From the NCBI RefSeq assembly GCF_030268045.1, contig NZ_BSDC01000001.1, forward strand, positions 1 to 64,000: a stretch of 64,000 nt of DNA, read 5' to 3'. Below the pieces are notes generated by a model. The model was given only the letters and a program-made list of their open reading frames with translations. It was not told where the DNA came from and searched no databases. Made by a program: the position numbers and the translations under genes. Below are positions 1 through 7,281 of this stretch, piece after piece; the first letter of the stretch is position 1, and every line of letters starts with the position of its first letter. The DNA is from Geothrix edaphica (lineage in GTDB: Bacteria > Acidobacteriota > Holophagae > Holophagales > Holophagaceae).

Positions 1-540
1 GCCATGGACTTCACCTCGGACGCCTTAGCCGATGGCCGGGCGCTGCGGACGCTGAACGTGGTCGACACCTTCACCCGCGAGTGCCTGGCCATCGAGGTGG
101 ACACGAGCCTGCCGGGTCTTCGGGTGGGGCGGGTGCTGGACAGGGTCATCCACGATCGGGGCAGGCCAGAGGTCATCGTCACGGACAACGGCCCGGAGTT
201 CACCAGTCGGGTGTTCGACCAGTGGTGCTACCAGCGAAGAATCCGGCACCACTTCATCCAACCTGGGAAGCCCATGCAGAACGGCACCTGCGAGAGCTTC
301 AACGGGCGCTTCCGGGATGAGTGCCTCAACGAACACTGGTTCCGGAGCATCCAGGAAGCCAGAAGGGTCGCCGAAGCCTGGCGGCATGATTACAATCACC
401 GCAGACCCCACAGCGCCCTTGGCGATCAAACCCCCGCCGAAACTGCGCGCCGTTGGGATTCGCTCCGGTCGGCTACGCCTCCCTCCGCGAATCCCAACGA
501 AACAACCCTTAACCCAGGACTCTCACCATCCTTGGTATAG
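1..540 (+). CDS. IS3-family transposase OrfB, C-terminal part (5' end outside window)
   Basis: This is the integrase-core (rve, DDE) half of an IS3-family transposase, which catalyses strand transfer of the element. The reading frame is open from base 1, so the gene very probably begins left of the window and the ATG at position 4 is internal. The DDE signature is visible: the first Asp in MDF right at the left edge, the second Asp in TDNGPEF, and the Glu in [14 protein letters not shown]. The HRRPHSALG block near the C terminus is typical of IS407/IS51-type members. No frameshift or stop is seen in the visible part, so the element may be intact. It lies directly beside a cassette array. Family assignment is firm; the exact subgroup is a judgement from protein style. 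Confidence 0.93.
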   Translation, partial: AMDFTSDALADGRALRTLNVVDTFTRECLAIEVDTSLPGLRVGRVLDRVIHDRGRPEVIVTDNGPEFTSRVFDQWCYQRRIRHHFIQPGKPMQNGTCESFNGRFRDECLNEHWFRSIQEARRVAEAWRHDYNHRRPHSALGDQTPAETARRWDSLRSATPPSANPNETTLNPGLSPSLV

Positions 541-557
541 AAGTGGGGAGGACGTCA
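1..557 (+). mobile_element. Right-hand part of an IS3-family insertion sequence
   Basis: The element's 3' end is placed at about 557. The transposase stop at 540 is followed by a short segment ending GGGGAGGACGTCA (545-557), which resembles the terminal inverted repeats of IS407-type elements. The left end is outside the window, so neither the matching inverted repeat nor the target-site duplication can be confirmed. The next recognisable feature, an attC site, begins 21 bases further on. Confidence 0.6.
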
Positions 558-578
558 CTCTCTGCGGATGTGTGTGAC

Positions 579-702
579 ACCTAACGAATGGAGCTAACCG
601 GCCACGCCCGCACCGAGGAGATGAACGAAGCCGTGAAAGCGGGAAGCTGAGAGAGAGCGAAAGACAATGCAGGCGGGGTCCGAGTTGAGCTGAAGGTTAG
701 GC
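579..702 (-). repeat. attC-like recombination site 1 of integron cassette array
   Basis: This 124-base imperfect palindrome is bounded by ACCTAAC (579-585) and GTTAGGC (696-702), fitting the RYYYAAC/GTTRRRY core boxes of integron attC sites. Inside, GAGCTAACCGG near the left faces CCGAGTTGAGCTG near the right. The right arm carries an unpaired extra base relative to the left (GCTCAAC versus GCTAAC when read on the minus strand). In attC sites the extra base lies in the L'' box, so this site probably reads on the minus strand, the same strand as the lipoprotein gene beside it. Its sequence is very similar to the site at 1279-1402. Confidence 0.8.
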
Positions 703-715
703 GGACGTTGCATGA

Positions 716-1234
716 TTAGTTGTGAATAACTGCGGAGCCCTTCGAACCGAATTCCTTCCAACCTTCAGTGGTTATCCCGACCGAAGGAGGAGGCGGTGGT
801 GGTGCTGTTGGGGTCACAGTCCAAACTGCGCTAAGGCTGTTCGATGAATTTCCAGCGAGATCCGTTATGTGGAACCGCCAGTTGTAAGACCCTGCGGTAG
901 TGGTTGGGTAAGTTCCGTAACCGCCTGCAAGACCAGCTGCGACCCCTGAAGCGCCGGTTAACGGCGTTGTCAGTGTCTTGATGACATTGCCGGATGCATC
1001 AAGCCCTTCCCAAACCATATTGTTAACGTCTTTGCCAGAATCAATGAAATCAAAGGTCCAGGTAACCGTGACCGCTCCGCCACCGTCGCCAACTTTGGCG
1101 GAAGACGCAGAAGTGTATGTGAAATTCGAAATTCCGGGCACATGAGGCGGAGGCGGAGGCGGTGCTGAGCTACCACCACCTCCGCCACAGCCAACGGCAA
1201 TAAAGAGTAAAGGGATGAACCAGAATGGACGCAA
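716..1234 (-). CDS. Cassette-borne lipoprotein with proline-rich linkers and an Ig-like domain
   Basis: This is a predicted secreted lipoprotein of 172 residues. It opens with Met-Arg and a hydrophobic signal ending in FIAVGC (lipobox, Cys about residue 16), then a Gly/Ser stretch and a run of six prolines. A beta-rich middle domain of about 110 residues follows, containing VTVTWTFDF and AGSYNWRFHITDLAGN, reminiscent of bacterial Ig-like or fibronectin-type folds. A second proline run precedes a short tail. The gene sits tightly between two attC-like sites (start about 45 bases after one, stop 14 bases before the other) and on the strand predicted from attC asymmetry, so it is best read as an integron gene cassette. 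Specific function is unknown. Lipidation is inferred from the lipobox only. Confidence 0.78.
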   Translation of the reverse strand: MRPFWFIPLLFIAVGCGGGGGSSAPPPPPPHVPGISNFTYTSASSAKVGDGGGAVTVTWTFDFIDSGKDVNNMVWEGLDASGNVIKTLTTPLTGASGVAAGLAGGYGTYPTTTAGSYNWRFHITDLAGNSSNSLSAVWTVTPTAPPPPPPSVGITTEGWKEFGSKGSAVIHN

Positions 1235-1278
1235 TGGAAGCCTCCTTGGTGATGATGGGCCTTGTTGATGCTGGTGAC

Positions 1279-1402
1279 GCCTAACGAATGGAGCTAACCG
1301 GCCACGCCTGCACCGAGGCGCTGAGCGGAGCCGAGGTAGCGAAATGTTGAGAGAGAGCGGAAGGCAATGCAGGCGGGGTCCGAGTTGAGCTGAAGGTTAG
1401 GC
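1279..1402 (-). repeat. attC-like recombination site 2 of integron cassette array
   Basis: The core boxes GCCTAAC (1279-1285) and GTTAGGC (1396-1402) are perfect inverted partners. Inner arms extend the palindrome: CGCCTGCA near 1305 faces TGCAGGCG near 1370. Length (124 bases) and most of the sequence match site 1, and the unpaired base is again on the right arm, giving a minus-strand orientation. The left core box is also the predicted start junction of the lipoprotein cassette. Confidence 0.82.
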
Positions 1403-1579
1403 CGAGACGCCAGTTCTGACGGGACATGAACCGAGGCGCTGGGAAAACCGAGCGGAGATTGGAAAGAGCAGCGAGAGGCTTGCCACTATGAACGCATGCC
1501 CGCTACGAGAACCCAAGCAGAACGGCCGAACAGGCGAATTGTCGACCCGAACGGATTGCAGGCGACCCCGTATTTCGAG
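1403..1579. other. Short cassette without a convincing gene
   Basis: About 177 bases lie between two attC-like sites. No reading frame with a plausible start and ribosome binding site stays inside the segment. A stretch near 1430-1455 (ACCGAGGCGCTG and GAGCGGAG) echoes the central loop of site 2, so it may contain a decayed attC. It is either a non-coding cassette or the remains of one. Confidence 0.45.
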
Positions 1580-1660
1580 GCCTAACGCCCCGAGCTAACC
1601 CGGCGCGGGCTACCGCGTCCGGCGAGTGAAACGAGCGAAGGTTGAGCGAGATGGTTGGGC
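1580..1660 (-). repeat. attC-like recombination site 3 of integron cassette array
   Basis: This is a shorter site (81 bases) with core boxes GCCTAAC (1580-1586) and GTTGGGC (1654-1660). The inner boxes GAGCTAACC (left) and GGTTGAGC (right) are near-complementary, with one extra base on the right arm, again indicating minus orientation. The core-box pairing is logical for a cassette array: GTTGGGC at this junction has its exact partner GCCCAAC at 1846-1852, the far end of the next cassette. Confidence 0.75.
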
Positions 1661-1681
1661 GCGATCTTAAAGGAGGAACGA

Positions 1682-1843
1682 TTGAAAGAGCTAACCAAAA
1701 AGCGCTGCTGGTTGCTGGTGCAGGTCCCCATCCTTGTGCCTGTGACGATTGTAGTGGCTGCCATCCATGGAGCATGGACCGCCATGCGAGACGATCTAGA
1801 CCAAGTTTGCACCAACGCCAGAAACATTTGGGCTGGCAGGTAG
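1682..1843 (+). CDS. Small single-pass membrane protein in a cassette (TTG start)
   Basis: This is a candidate 53-residue protein. A strong ribosome binding site, AAAGGAGG (1669-1676), sits five bases before a TTG at 1682, which decides this start. After a basic N terminus (KELTKKRC) comes one hydrophobic span of about 20 residues (WLLVQVPILVPVTIVVAA), then a short polar tail with one Cys. The stop is two bases before the core box GCCCAAC, so the gene fills the cassette exactly. It runs opposite to the orientation predicted from the attC sites, which is uncommon but known in cassettes. No family is recognised; small membrane toxins are one possibility, but nothing here proves it. Confidence 0.5.
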   Translation: MKELTKKRCWLLVQVPILVPVTIVVAAIHGAWTAMRDDLDQVCTNARNIWAGR

Positions 1844-1852
1844 CGCCCAACT
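1844..1852. repeat. Terminal core box of the cassette array (half attC or attI-like junction)
   Basis: GCGCCCAAC is the exact reverse complement of GTTGGGCGC at 1654-1662 and so marks the outer end of the last cassette. No partner GTTRRRY box is found in the following 180 bases, so a full attC is not present. Read on the minus strand the junction is TTCAAAGTTGGGC, which resembles the CAAAGTTAGGC end of class 1 attI. The 180 bases to folE hold no gene that I can see and no integrase. Confidence 0.5.
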
Positions 1853-2032
1853 TTGAATTAGACGAACTTTTTGGTGGACAAATAGGTGATCCGGTCTGAA
1901 CCGGAGCCCTTGTCATCTACGCAAGTCGATTTGGCCGGTTCGCGGCCTAGGCATTCTTTGGCTTTGAAAACGCGAGCCCAGCATACCTGCGTCCCGGGTC
2001 ATCTACGCCCGGAAATCCCTGAACGGTGAGAT

Positions 2033-2596
2033 TCAGCCCCTGAACGGTGCGGGGGGATCGGTCCGCCAAATGCCGCCCATCAGCGTGGTCCGCACGGGGA
2101 CGCCGGGGGTCTTCACGCCGCGGTGGGCCATGCAGGTGTGGACGGCCACCAGGTCGACGCCCCAGGCGGCGGGGCGGAGGTGGGTCTGGAGGGCGTCGGC
2201 GATCTGCTGGGCCATGCGCTCCTGCACCTGCAGGCGCCAGGCGTAGGCCTGCACCACGCGCACGAGCTTGCTGAGGCCCACGGTGCCGCCTTCCCCGGGC
2301 AGGTAGCCGATGGTGGCGTGGCCTTCGAAGGGGGCCAGGTGGTGCTCGCAGGTGCTCACGAAGGGGATGCGCTCCAGGATGACCGGCACGGGCGAGAGGT
2401 CGCCGGGCAGGGGCTTCAGCTCGGCGCCCAGGTCCACCCCATAGCCCGCCAGCCGCTCGGCCCAGAACTCCGCCACCCGCGAGGGTGTGTCCTCCAGCTC
2501 CGGCGCATCCGGATCCTGCCCCAGGCCCCGCAGCAGGGCGCGGACGGCGGCCTCGGAGGCGGCGCGGTCGAAGGACGGGACGGGGGAATCGGCCAT
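2033..2596 (-). CDS. folE: GTP cyclohydrolase I
   Basis: The enzyme opens GTP to 7,8-dihydroneopterin triphosphate, the first step of tetrahydrofolate synthesis and a precursor step for queuosine-type pterins. The protein is 187 residues, normal for the compact bacterial form. The zinc and active-site motifs are present: STCEHHLAPFEG (about residues 81-92), VGLSKLVR, and HTCMAHRGV, which replaces the common HxCMxxRGV and supplies the second zinc Cys. The ATG start at 2596 is followed by an acidic N terminus as expected. It is divergent from purM across about 90 bases. A 6-carboxytetrahydropterin synthase homologue that could use its product lies near 61.5 kb. Confidence 0.95.
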   Translation of the reverse strand: MADSPVPSFDRAASEAAVRALLRGLGQDPDAPELEDTPSRVAEFWAERLAGYGVDLGAELKPLPGDLSPVPVILERIPFVSTCEHHLAPFEGHATIGYLPGEGGTVGLSKLVRVVQAYAWRLQVQERMAQQIADALQTHLRPAAWGVDLVAVHTCMAHRGVKTPGVPVRTTLMGGIWRTDPPAPFRG

Positions 2597-2688
2597 GGTC
2601 CGGTCAGTCTACGCCCGGGCGGCCCGGGAAGGTTTGGCATCGGCCTGAAATGCGGCCTGTGGGATCATGGGGGATTCGGGAGTTGGCG

Positions 2689-3723
2689 ATGAGCGAGAAG
2701 GTCAGTTACGCGTCCAGCGGCGTGGACATCAACCGCCAGGACGAGGCCCTGAAGCGCATCAAGCCCCTGGTGAAGGCCACCAAGACCCCCGGCGTCCGCA
2801 GCGACATCGGCCTGTTCGGCGGCCTGTACGACGCCCGGTTCCCCGAGGCCAAGCCCATCCTCGTCAGCAGCATGGACGGCGTGGGCACCAAGATGAAGGT
2901 GGCCCGGCGGGCCGGCATCTGGGACACGGTGGGCCAGGACCTGGTGAACCACTGCATCAACGACATCCTGGTGCAGGGCGCGCGGCCCCTCTTCTTCCTG
3001 GACTACATCGCCGCCCAGCAGCTGGAGCCCGAAGTCATCGAGCAGATCGTGAAGGGCATGGCCACGGCCTGCCAGGCGGCGGCCGCGGCCCTCATCGGCG
3101 GCGAGCTGGCGGAGATGCCCGGCGTCTACGCCGAGGGCGAAGTCGACGTGGCCGGCACCATCGTGGGCGTGGTCGATGAAGCCGACCTGCTGCCGCGCCT
3201 GGACGCCATGGCCGAGGGCGACGTGCTCATCGGCCTGCCCAGCTCGGGCCTGCACACCAACGGCTACTCCCTGGCCCGCAAGGTCTGCTTCGAGCTGGAG
3301 AAGCTCGATGTGAAGGACACCCTGCCCGGTACGGACCGGACGGTGGCCGACGCCCTGCTGGCCATCCACCGCAGCTACCTGGCGCCCGTCATGCCCCTGG
3401 TGAAGGCGCACAAGCTGGTGGCCATGGCCCACATCACCGGCGGCGGCCTGACCGACAACATTCCCCGCGTGCTGCCCAAGACGCTGGATGCCGAGATCGA
3501 CACCGCCAGCTGGCAGATCCCGGCCCTCTTCCAATTCCTCATGGCCAAGGGCGGCCTGGGGATCGACGACGCCCGCCAGGCCCTGAACCTGGGCGTGGGC
3601 ATGGTGCTGGTGGTGAAGCCCGAGTTGGCCGAAGCCGTGCTCACGCAGCTCCACGAAGCCGAAGAGCCCGCCTGGGTGCTGGGGCGGCTGGTGAAGGGCG
3701 CGGGAGCCGTTCGCTACCGCTGA
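2689..3723 (+). CDS. purM: Phosphoribosylformylglycinamidine cyclo-ligase (AIR synthetase)
   Basis: This enzyme performs the fifth step of de novo purine synthesis, the ATP-dependent ring closure of FGAM to AIR. The start at 2689 gives a 344-residue protein beginning MSEKVSYASSGVDI, the standard N terminus; longer readings would add an arginine-rich non-homologous leader. Family landmarks include SSMDGVGTK (about residues 63-71), VNHCINDILVQGA, GGELAEMPGVY, SSGLHTNGYSLAR and AHITGGGLTDNIPR. The length matches the usual 340-350. It is followed after 19 bases by the response regulator gene creB. The two could share a transcript, although their functions are unrelated. Confidence 0.96.
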   Translation: MSEKVSYASSGVDINRQDEALKRIKPLVKATKTPGVRSDIGLFGGLYDARFPEAKPILVSSMDGVGTKMKVARRAGIWDTVGQDLVNHCINDILVQGARPLFFLDYIAAQQLEPEVIEQIVKGMATACQAAAAALIGGELAEMPGVYAEGEVDVAGTIVGVVDEADLLPRLDAMAEGDVLIGLPSSGLHTNGYSLARKVCFELEKLDVKDTLPGTDRTVADALLAIHRSYLAPVMPLVKAHKLVAMAHITGGGLTDNIPRVLPKTLDAEIDTASWQIPALFQFLMAKGGLGIDDARQALNLGVGMVLVVKPELAEAVLTQLHEAEEPAWVLGRLVKGAGAVRYR

Positions 3724-3742
3724 TCTGCTATCGTCCCCGGAT

Positions 3743-4429
3743 ATGAACGGGGACATCCTCATCGTGGAAGACGAGGCGGCCATCGCCGATGTCATCGCCT
3801 ATGCCCTGAGGACCGAAGGCTTCACCCCGCACCTCTGCCCCCTGGGGGAGGAGGCCCTGGCCCGCCTCCGCACCGGGGTCTTCAGCCTGGTGATCCTGGA
3901 TGTGGGGCTCCAGGATCTGTCGGGCTTTGAGGTCTGCCGCCAGCTGCGGACCTTCTCGGACGTGCCCGTGATTTTCCTCACGGCCCGCAGCGACGAGGTG
4001 GACCGGGTCCTGGGCCTGGAGATCGGCGGGGACGACTACGTGGCGAAGCCCTTCAGCCCGAGGGAGCTGGTGGCCCGGGTGCGGGTCATCCTGCGGAGGC
4101 TGTCGCCCCGCCCGGCCGAGACGCCCGCCGCCGCCTTCGAGCAGGACGCGGGGGCGCGCCGGATCCGCTACCGGGGGCAGGCACTGGACCTCACGCGGTA
4201 CGAATACCTGCTGCTGGGCACCCTGCTGTCCCAGCCCGAGCGCATCTTCACCCGCTCCCAGCTCATGGAGGAGGTCTGGAGCGGCGCCGAGGAAAGCGCG
4301 GACCGCACCGTGGACACCCACGTGAAGACCCTCCGGGCCAAGCTCCGGGCCATCGATCCCGAGGCCGACCCCATCCAGACCCACCGGGGCGTGGGCTACA
4401 GCCTGTCCGTGCGGACCCTATGCGTCTAG
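3743..4429 (+). CDS. creB: OmpR-family response regulator CreB
   Basis: This DNA-binding response regulator has 228 residues. The receiver domain (about 1-120) shows the acidic pair in IVEDEAA, the phospho-acceptor Asp in LVILDVGL, the Thr in FLTARS and the Lys in AKPFSPREL. The winged-helix output domain follows (about 135-226), with TRYEYLLLGTLLSQP, VDTHVKTLRAKL and a terminal HRGVGYSL wing. Its gene overlaps creC by 10 bases and creD follows, reproducing the enterobacterial and pseudomonad creBCD order. This context, with the cre-tag ahead of creD, makes CreB a better call than generic PhoB/KdpE. Confidence 0.88.
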   Translation: MNGDILIVEDEAAIADVIAYALRTEGFTPHLCPLGEEALARLRTGVFSLVILDVGLQDLSGFEVCRQLRTFSDVPVIFLTARSDEVDRVLGLEIGGDDYVAKPFSPRELVARVRVILRRLSPRPAETPAAAFEQDAGARRIRYRGQALDLTRYEYLLLGTLLSQPERIFTRSQLMEEVWSGAEESADRTVDTHVKTLRAKLRAIDPEADPIQTHRGVGYSLSVRTLCV

Positions 4430-5841
4430 GCGTCCGGGTCCTCCTGGCCTTCTTCCTCATCGTGGCGCTGGCGGCCTACCTGCTGCTGAGCACCTTCCTC
4501 CAGGAGGTGAAGCCCGGGGTGAAGCAGGGCATGGAGGTGGCGCTCGTGGACACGGCCAACCTCCTGGCGGAGCTGGCGGCCCCCGAGCTGCGCGCGGGCA
4601 CGCTGGCGGAGGGCCGCTTCGCCGAGGCGGTGGGGGCCTACCGGGAACGGAATCCCCAGGCGCGGATCTTCGGCGTGGCCAAGCGCCGCTCCGAGTTCCG
4701 GGTCTACGTGACGGACGAGCGGGGGCGGGTGGTCTTCGATTCCGACGGCACCCCGCCGGGCACGGACTACTCGCGCTGGAACGACGTGCAGCGCACCCTG
4801 CAGGGCGCCTACGGGGCCCGCACCACCCGGACGGATCCCGCGGACGAGACCACCTCGACCATGCACGTGGCGGCGCCGGTCCTGTGGGAGGGCCGGCTCA
4901 TCGGTACGCTCACGGTGGCCGCGCCCAGCGCCAGCGTGATCCCCTACGCCCAGGCCAGCCGCCGGAAGGTCATGCGGGCGGGGCTCATCCTCCTGGGCGC
5001 CTGCCTCCTGGTGGGGGCGGGCATCTCCTGGAGCCTCACCCGCGCCATCGGGCGCCTGCGGGTCTATGCGCGGGAGGTGGCCGAAGGTCGGCGGGCCACC
5101 ATGCCCCCGGTGGGCGGCGGCGAGCTGGCGGACCTGGGCGCGGCCCTGGAGACCATGCGCTCGAAGCTGGAGGACCGGGCCTACGTGGAGCGCTACCTCG
5201 CCACGCTGACCCACGAGATGAAGAGCCCGCTGGCGGCCATCCGGGGCGCCGCCGAGCTGCTGGACGAGGACATGCCGGAAGCGGACCGCCGTCGCTTCGC
5301 GGCCCACATCCGGGAACAGGAGGCGCGGCTGCGGCAGCTGCTGGACCGCATGCTGGACCAGGCCGCCATCGAGCAGCGTCAGACCCTGCAGGACCCGCAG
5401 CTCCTGGACCTGGGGAGCCTGGCGCGGCGGGTGGCCGAATCGAAGGCGGTGGGCCTGGCGCGGCGGGGCCTCGAGCTGCGCATCGACCTGCCGGAGGTTC
5501 GCCTGCGCGGCGAGGCCTTCCTCCTGGAGCAGGCGGTCTCGAACCTCCTGGACAACGCCATGGCCTTCTCCCCGGAGGGAGGCACCATCCGCTTGGAGGG
5601 CCGCATGGAAGATGGTCGCTGCCGCCTGTCGGTGCGGGACGAGGGCCCCGGTGTGCCGGCCTTCGCCCTGCCGCGGGTCTTCGAGCCCTTCTACTCCGTG
5701 GCGGCGCCCTCGGGCCGGAAGGGCACGGGCCTGGGCCTCAGCTTCGTGAAGGAGGTGGCCACCCTGCATGGCGGCGCGGCGGGCCTGGAAAACCATCCCG
5801 GCGGCGGCGCCGAGGCCTGGCTGTCGCTGCCGCTGGCCTGA
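4420..5841 (+). CDS. creC: Sensor histidine kinase CreC
   Basis: This membrane sensor kinase (473 residues) pairs with CreB. A first membrane span lies at about 8-26 and a second at about 188-208, enclosing a periplasmic sensor region. A HAMP-like linker follows, then the H-box LTHEMKSPLAAIRG (phospho-His), the N-box SNLLDNAMAFSPEGG, the G1 box DEGPGVP and the G2 box KGTGLGLSFVKEV. The periplasmic region contains RVYVTDERGRVVFDS, typical of CreC. Translational coupling to creB is likely because the genes overlap. The input signal cannot be read from sequence; in enterobacteria CreC responds to carbon/fermentation state and, in pseudomonads, to cell-wall stress. Confidence 0.9.
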   Translation: MRLGVRVLLAFFLIVALAAYLLLSTFLQEVKPGVKQGMEVALVDTANLLAELAAPELRAGTLAEGRFAEAVGAYRERNPQARIFGVAKRRSEFRVYVTDERGRVVFDSDGTPPGTDYSRWNDVQRTLQGAYGARTTRTDPADETTSTMHVAAPVLWEGRLIGTLTVAAPSASVIPYAQASRRKVMRAGLILLGACLLVGAGISWSLTRAIGRLRVYAREVAEGRRATMPPVGGGELADLGAALETMRSKLEDRAYVERYLATLTHEMKSPLAAIRGAAELLDEDMPEADRRRFAAHIREQEARLRQLLDRMLDQAAIEQRQTLQDPQLLDLGSLARRVAESKAVGLARRGLELRIDLPEVRLRGEAFLLEQAVSNLLDNAMAFSPEGGTIRLEGRMEDGRCRLSVRDEGPGVPAFALPRVFEPFYSVAAPSGRKGTGLGLSFVKEVATLHGGAAGLENHPGGGAEAWLSLPLA

Positions 5842-5846
5842 GCCGC

Positions 5847-5862
5847 TTCACACAGGCTTCAC
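5847..5862 (+). promoter_or_regulatory. cre tag: CreB binding site upstream of creD
   Basis: TTCAC-ACAGGC-TTCAC is a perfect match to the published CreB operator TTCACNNNNNNTTCAC. It lies just after the creC stop and 61 bases before the creD start, where creD regulation by CreB would be expected. A perfect ten-base specified match at this position is unlikely by chance. Binding itself is inferred. Confidence 0.8.
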
Positions 5863-5923
5863 CGGAGCCCATCTTCTGCTCACGGAAGGGCCGGATGCTC
5901 CTGGGACACCTCAGGAGTGACCC

Positions 5924-7261
5924 ATGCGGAATCCGCTGTTGATGAAGAGCCTCACCGTGGCGGGGCTGGCCCTGCTGCTGCTCATCCCCCTGGCCCTGGT
6001 GCAGGGGCTGGTGGAGGGCCGGAACGCGCGCCAGATCCAGGCGGCGAACGACATCGCGCGGCTCAACGCCGGGCGCCAGCAGCTCACGGGGCCCCTGCTC
6101 GTGGCCCGGTACGAGGAGCAGGTCGTCACCGAAGCGAAGAACAAGACCACGGGCGAAACCGTGTCCCGGGTCTCCTGGGTCGGCAAGTACCAGGTGATCG
6201 TGCCCAAGAGCCTGGAAGTGACGGCCCAGGCCCGGGTGGACACCCGGAACCGCGGCCTGTTCAAGGCCCACGCCTACGATCTGGACACCCAGGCCAAGGG
6301 GCGCTTCTCCATCCCCCGGGGCCTGGGCCTGGGTCCCTCCCGCACCATCCGCCCTGGGCGGGCCACCCTCCTGCTGGGCCTGACGGACCTGCGCGGCCTC
6401 CGGGAACGCCCTGTCCTCCACTGGGCCGGCAGGGCGATGGATTGGCAGCCCGGGGGCCAGGAGGGCATCCTGGACGCCGCCGTGCATGTGGATCTGGGTG
6501 CCCTCTCCGACCTGGAAGGGAGGGACTGGGACTTCGAGATGCCCCTGGCCCTCCGGGGCTCCCAGGCCTTCTCGGTGGCCCCCGTGGCCGAGTTCACGCG
6601 GGTGACGCTGACTTCCCCCTGGCCGTCGCCCAGCTTCCAGGGCCGCTTCTCGGCGCGGCACAACCTGTCGCCCCAGGGGTTCACGGCCACCTGGGAGGTG
6701 TTCCACCTCGCCCGCAGCCTGGGCAAGATCCTCGAAGGCAAGGGGGACTCCGAGGAGTGCTTCGGCGTGGCCTTCCTGGAGCCCGTGAACGTCTACCTCC
6801 AGACCGAACGGGCCACGAAGTACGGATTCCTGTTCGTGGGCCTGGTGTTCGCGGCCTTCTTCTTCGTGGAGGTGCTTCGCCGGCTGCCCATCCACCCCCT
6901 GCAGTACCTGCTGGTGGGCCTGTCCCTGGCGATCTTCTTCCTCCTGCTCCTGAGCCTGTCCGAGCACATCCCCTTCGGCTGGGCCTACCTGGCCTCCTGC
7001 CTCGCCAGCCTGGGCCTGCTGGGGATCTACCTGGTGCATGTGCTGCGCAGCGCGCGGCAGGGCCTGGGCTTCACCGGGGGCCTGGCCCTCATCTTCGCCC
7101 TCCTCTACGGCCTGCTGCTGTATGAGGACAGCGCCCTCCTGATGGGTTCCGCCGTGCTGTTCCTGGGGCTGGCGGCGGTCATGATCGGCACCCGCAAAGT
7201 GGACTGGTATGCGCTGAGCCAATCTGGCGGTCCCGCCGCGATACCCGGGGATGGGAAGTAG
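5924..7261 (+). CDS. creD: Inner-membrane protein CreD (cell envelope integrity)
   Basis: This integral membrane protein (445 residues; the family is about 450) is the main regulated output of CreBC. It has an N-terminal membrane span (about 8-28) with the family start MRNPLLMKSLTVAGLALLLLIPL, a long periplasmic beta-rich part, and a C-terminal block of about five spans beginning with KYGFLFVGLVFAAFFFVEVLRR. LPIHPLQYLLVGLSLAIFFLLLLSLSEH is also diagnostic of CreD. A ribosome binding site (AGGAG, 5913-5917) precedes the ATG. In known systems CreD is induced by CreB and affects beta-lactam and colicin tolerance; here only the architecture and operator support that. Confidence 0.92.
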   Translation: MRNPLLMKSLTVAGLALLLLIPLALVQGLVEGRNARQIQAANDIARLNAGRQQLTGPLLVARYEEQVVTEAKNKTTGETVSRVSWVGKYQVIVPKSLEVTAQARVDTRNRGLFKAHAYDLDTQAKGRFSIPRGLGLGPSRTIRPGRATLLLGLTDLRGLRERPVLHWAGRAMDWQPGGQEGILDAAVHVDLGALSDLEGRDWDFEMPLALRGSQAFSVAPVAEFTRVTLTSPWPSPSFQGRFSARHNLSPQGFTATWEVFHLARSLGKILEGKGDSEECFGVAFLEPVNVYLQTERATKYGFLFVGLVFAAFFFVEVLRRLPIHPLQYLLVGLSLAIFFLLLLSLSEHIPFGWAYLASCLASLGLLGIYLVHVLRSARQGLGFTGGLALIFALLYGLLLYEDSALLMGSAVLFLGLAAVMIGTRKVDWYALSQSGGPAAIPGDGK

Positions 7262-7281
7262 AGAGGGGGTTATCCTCCTCC

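Noticed and set aside
1503-1916. 137-codon minus-strand frame crossing attC site 3
   Set aside because: It runs straight through a recombination site and across cassette boundaries, with no ribosome binding site or recognisable domain.
2485-2688. Extended N terminus for PurM
   Set aside because: The added segment is Arg/Pro-rich, overlaps folE antisense, and the homologous start is MSEKVSYASSG at 2689.
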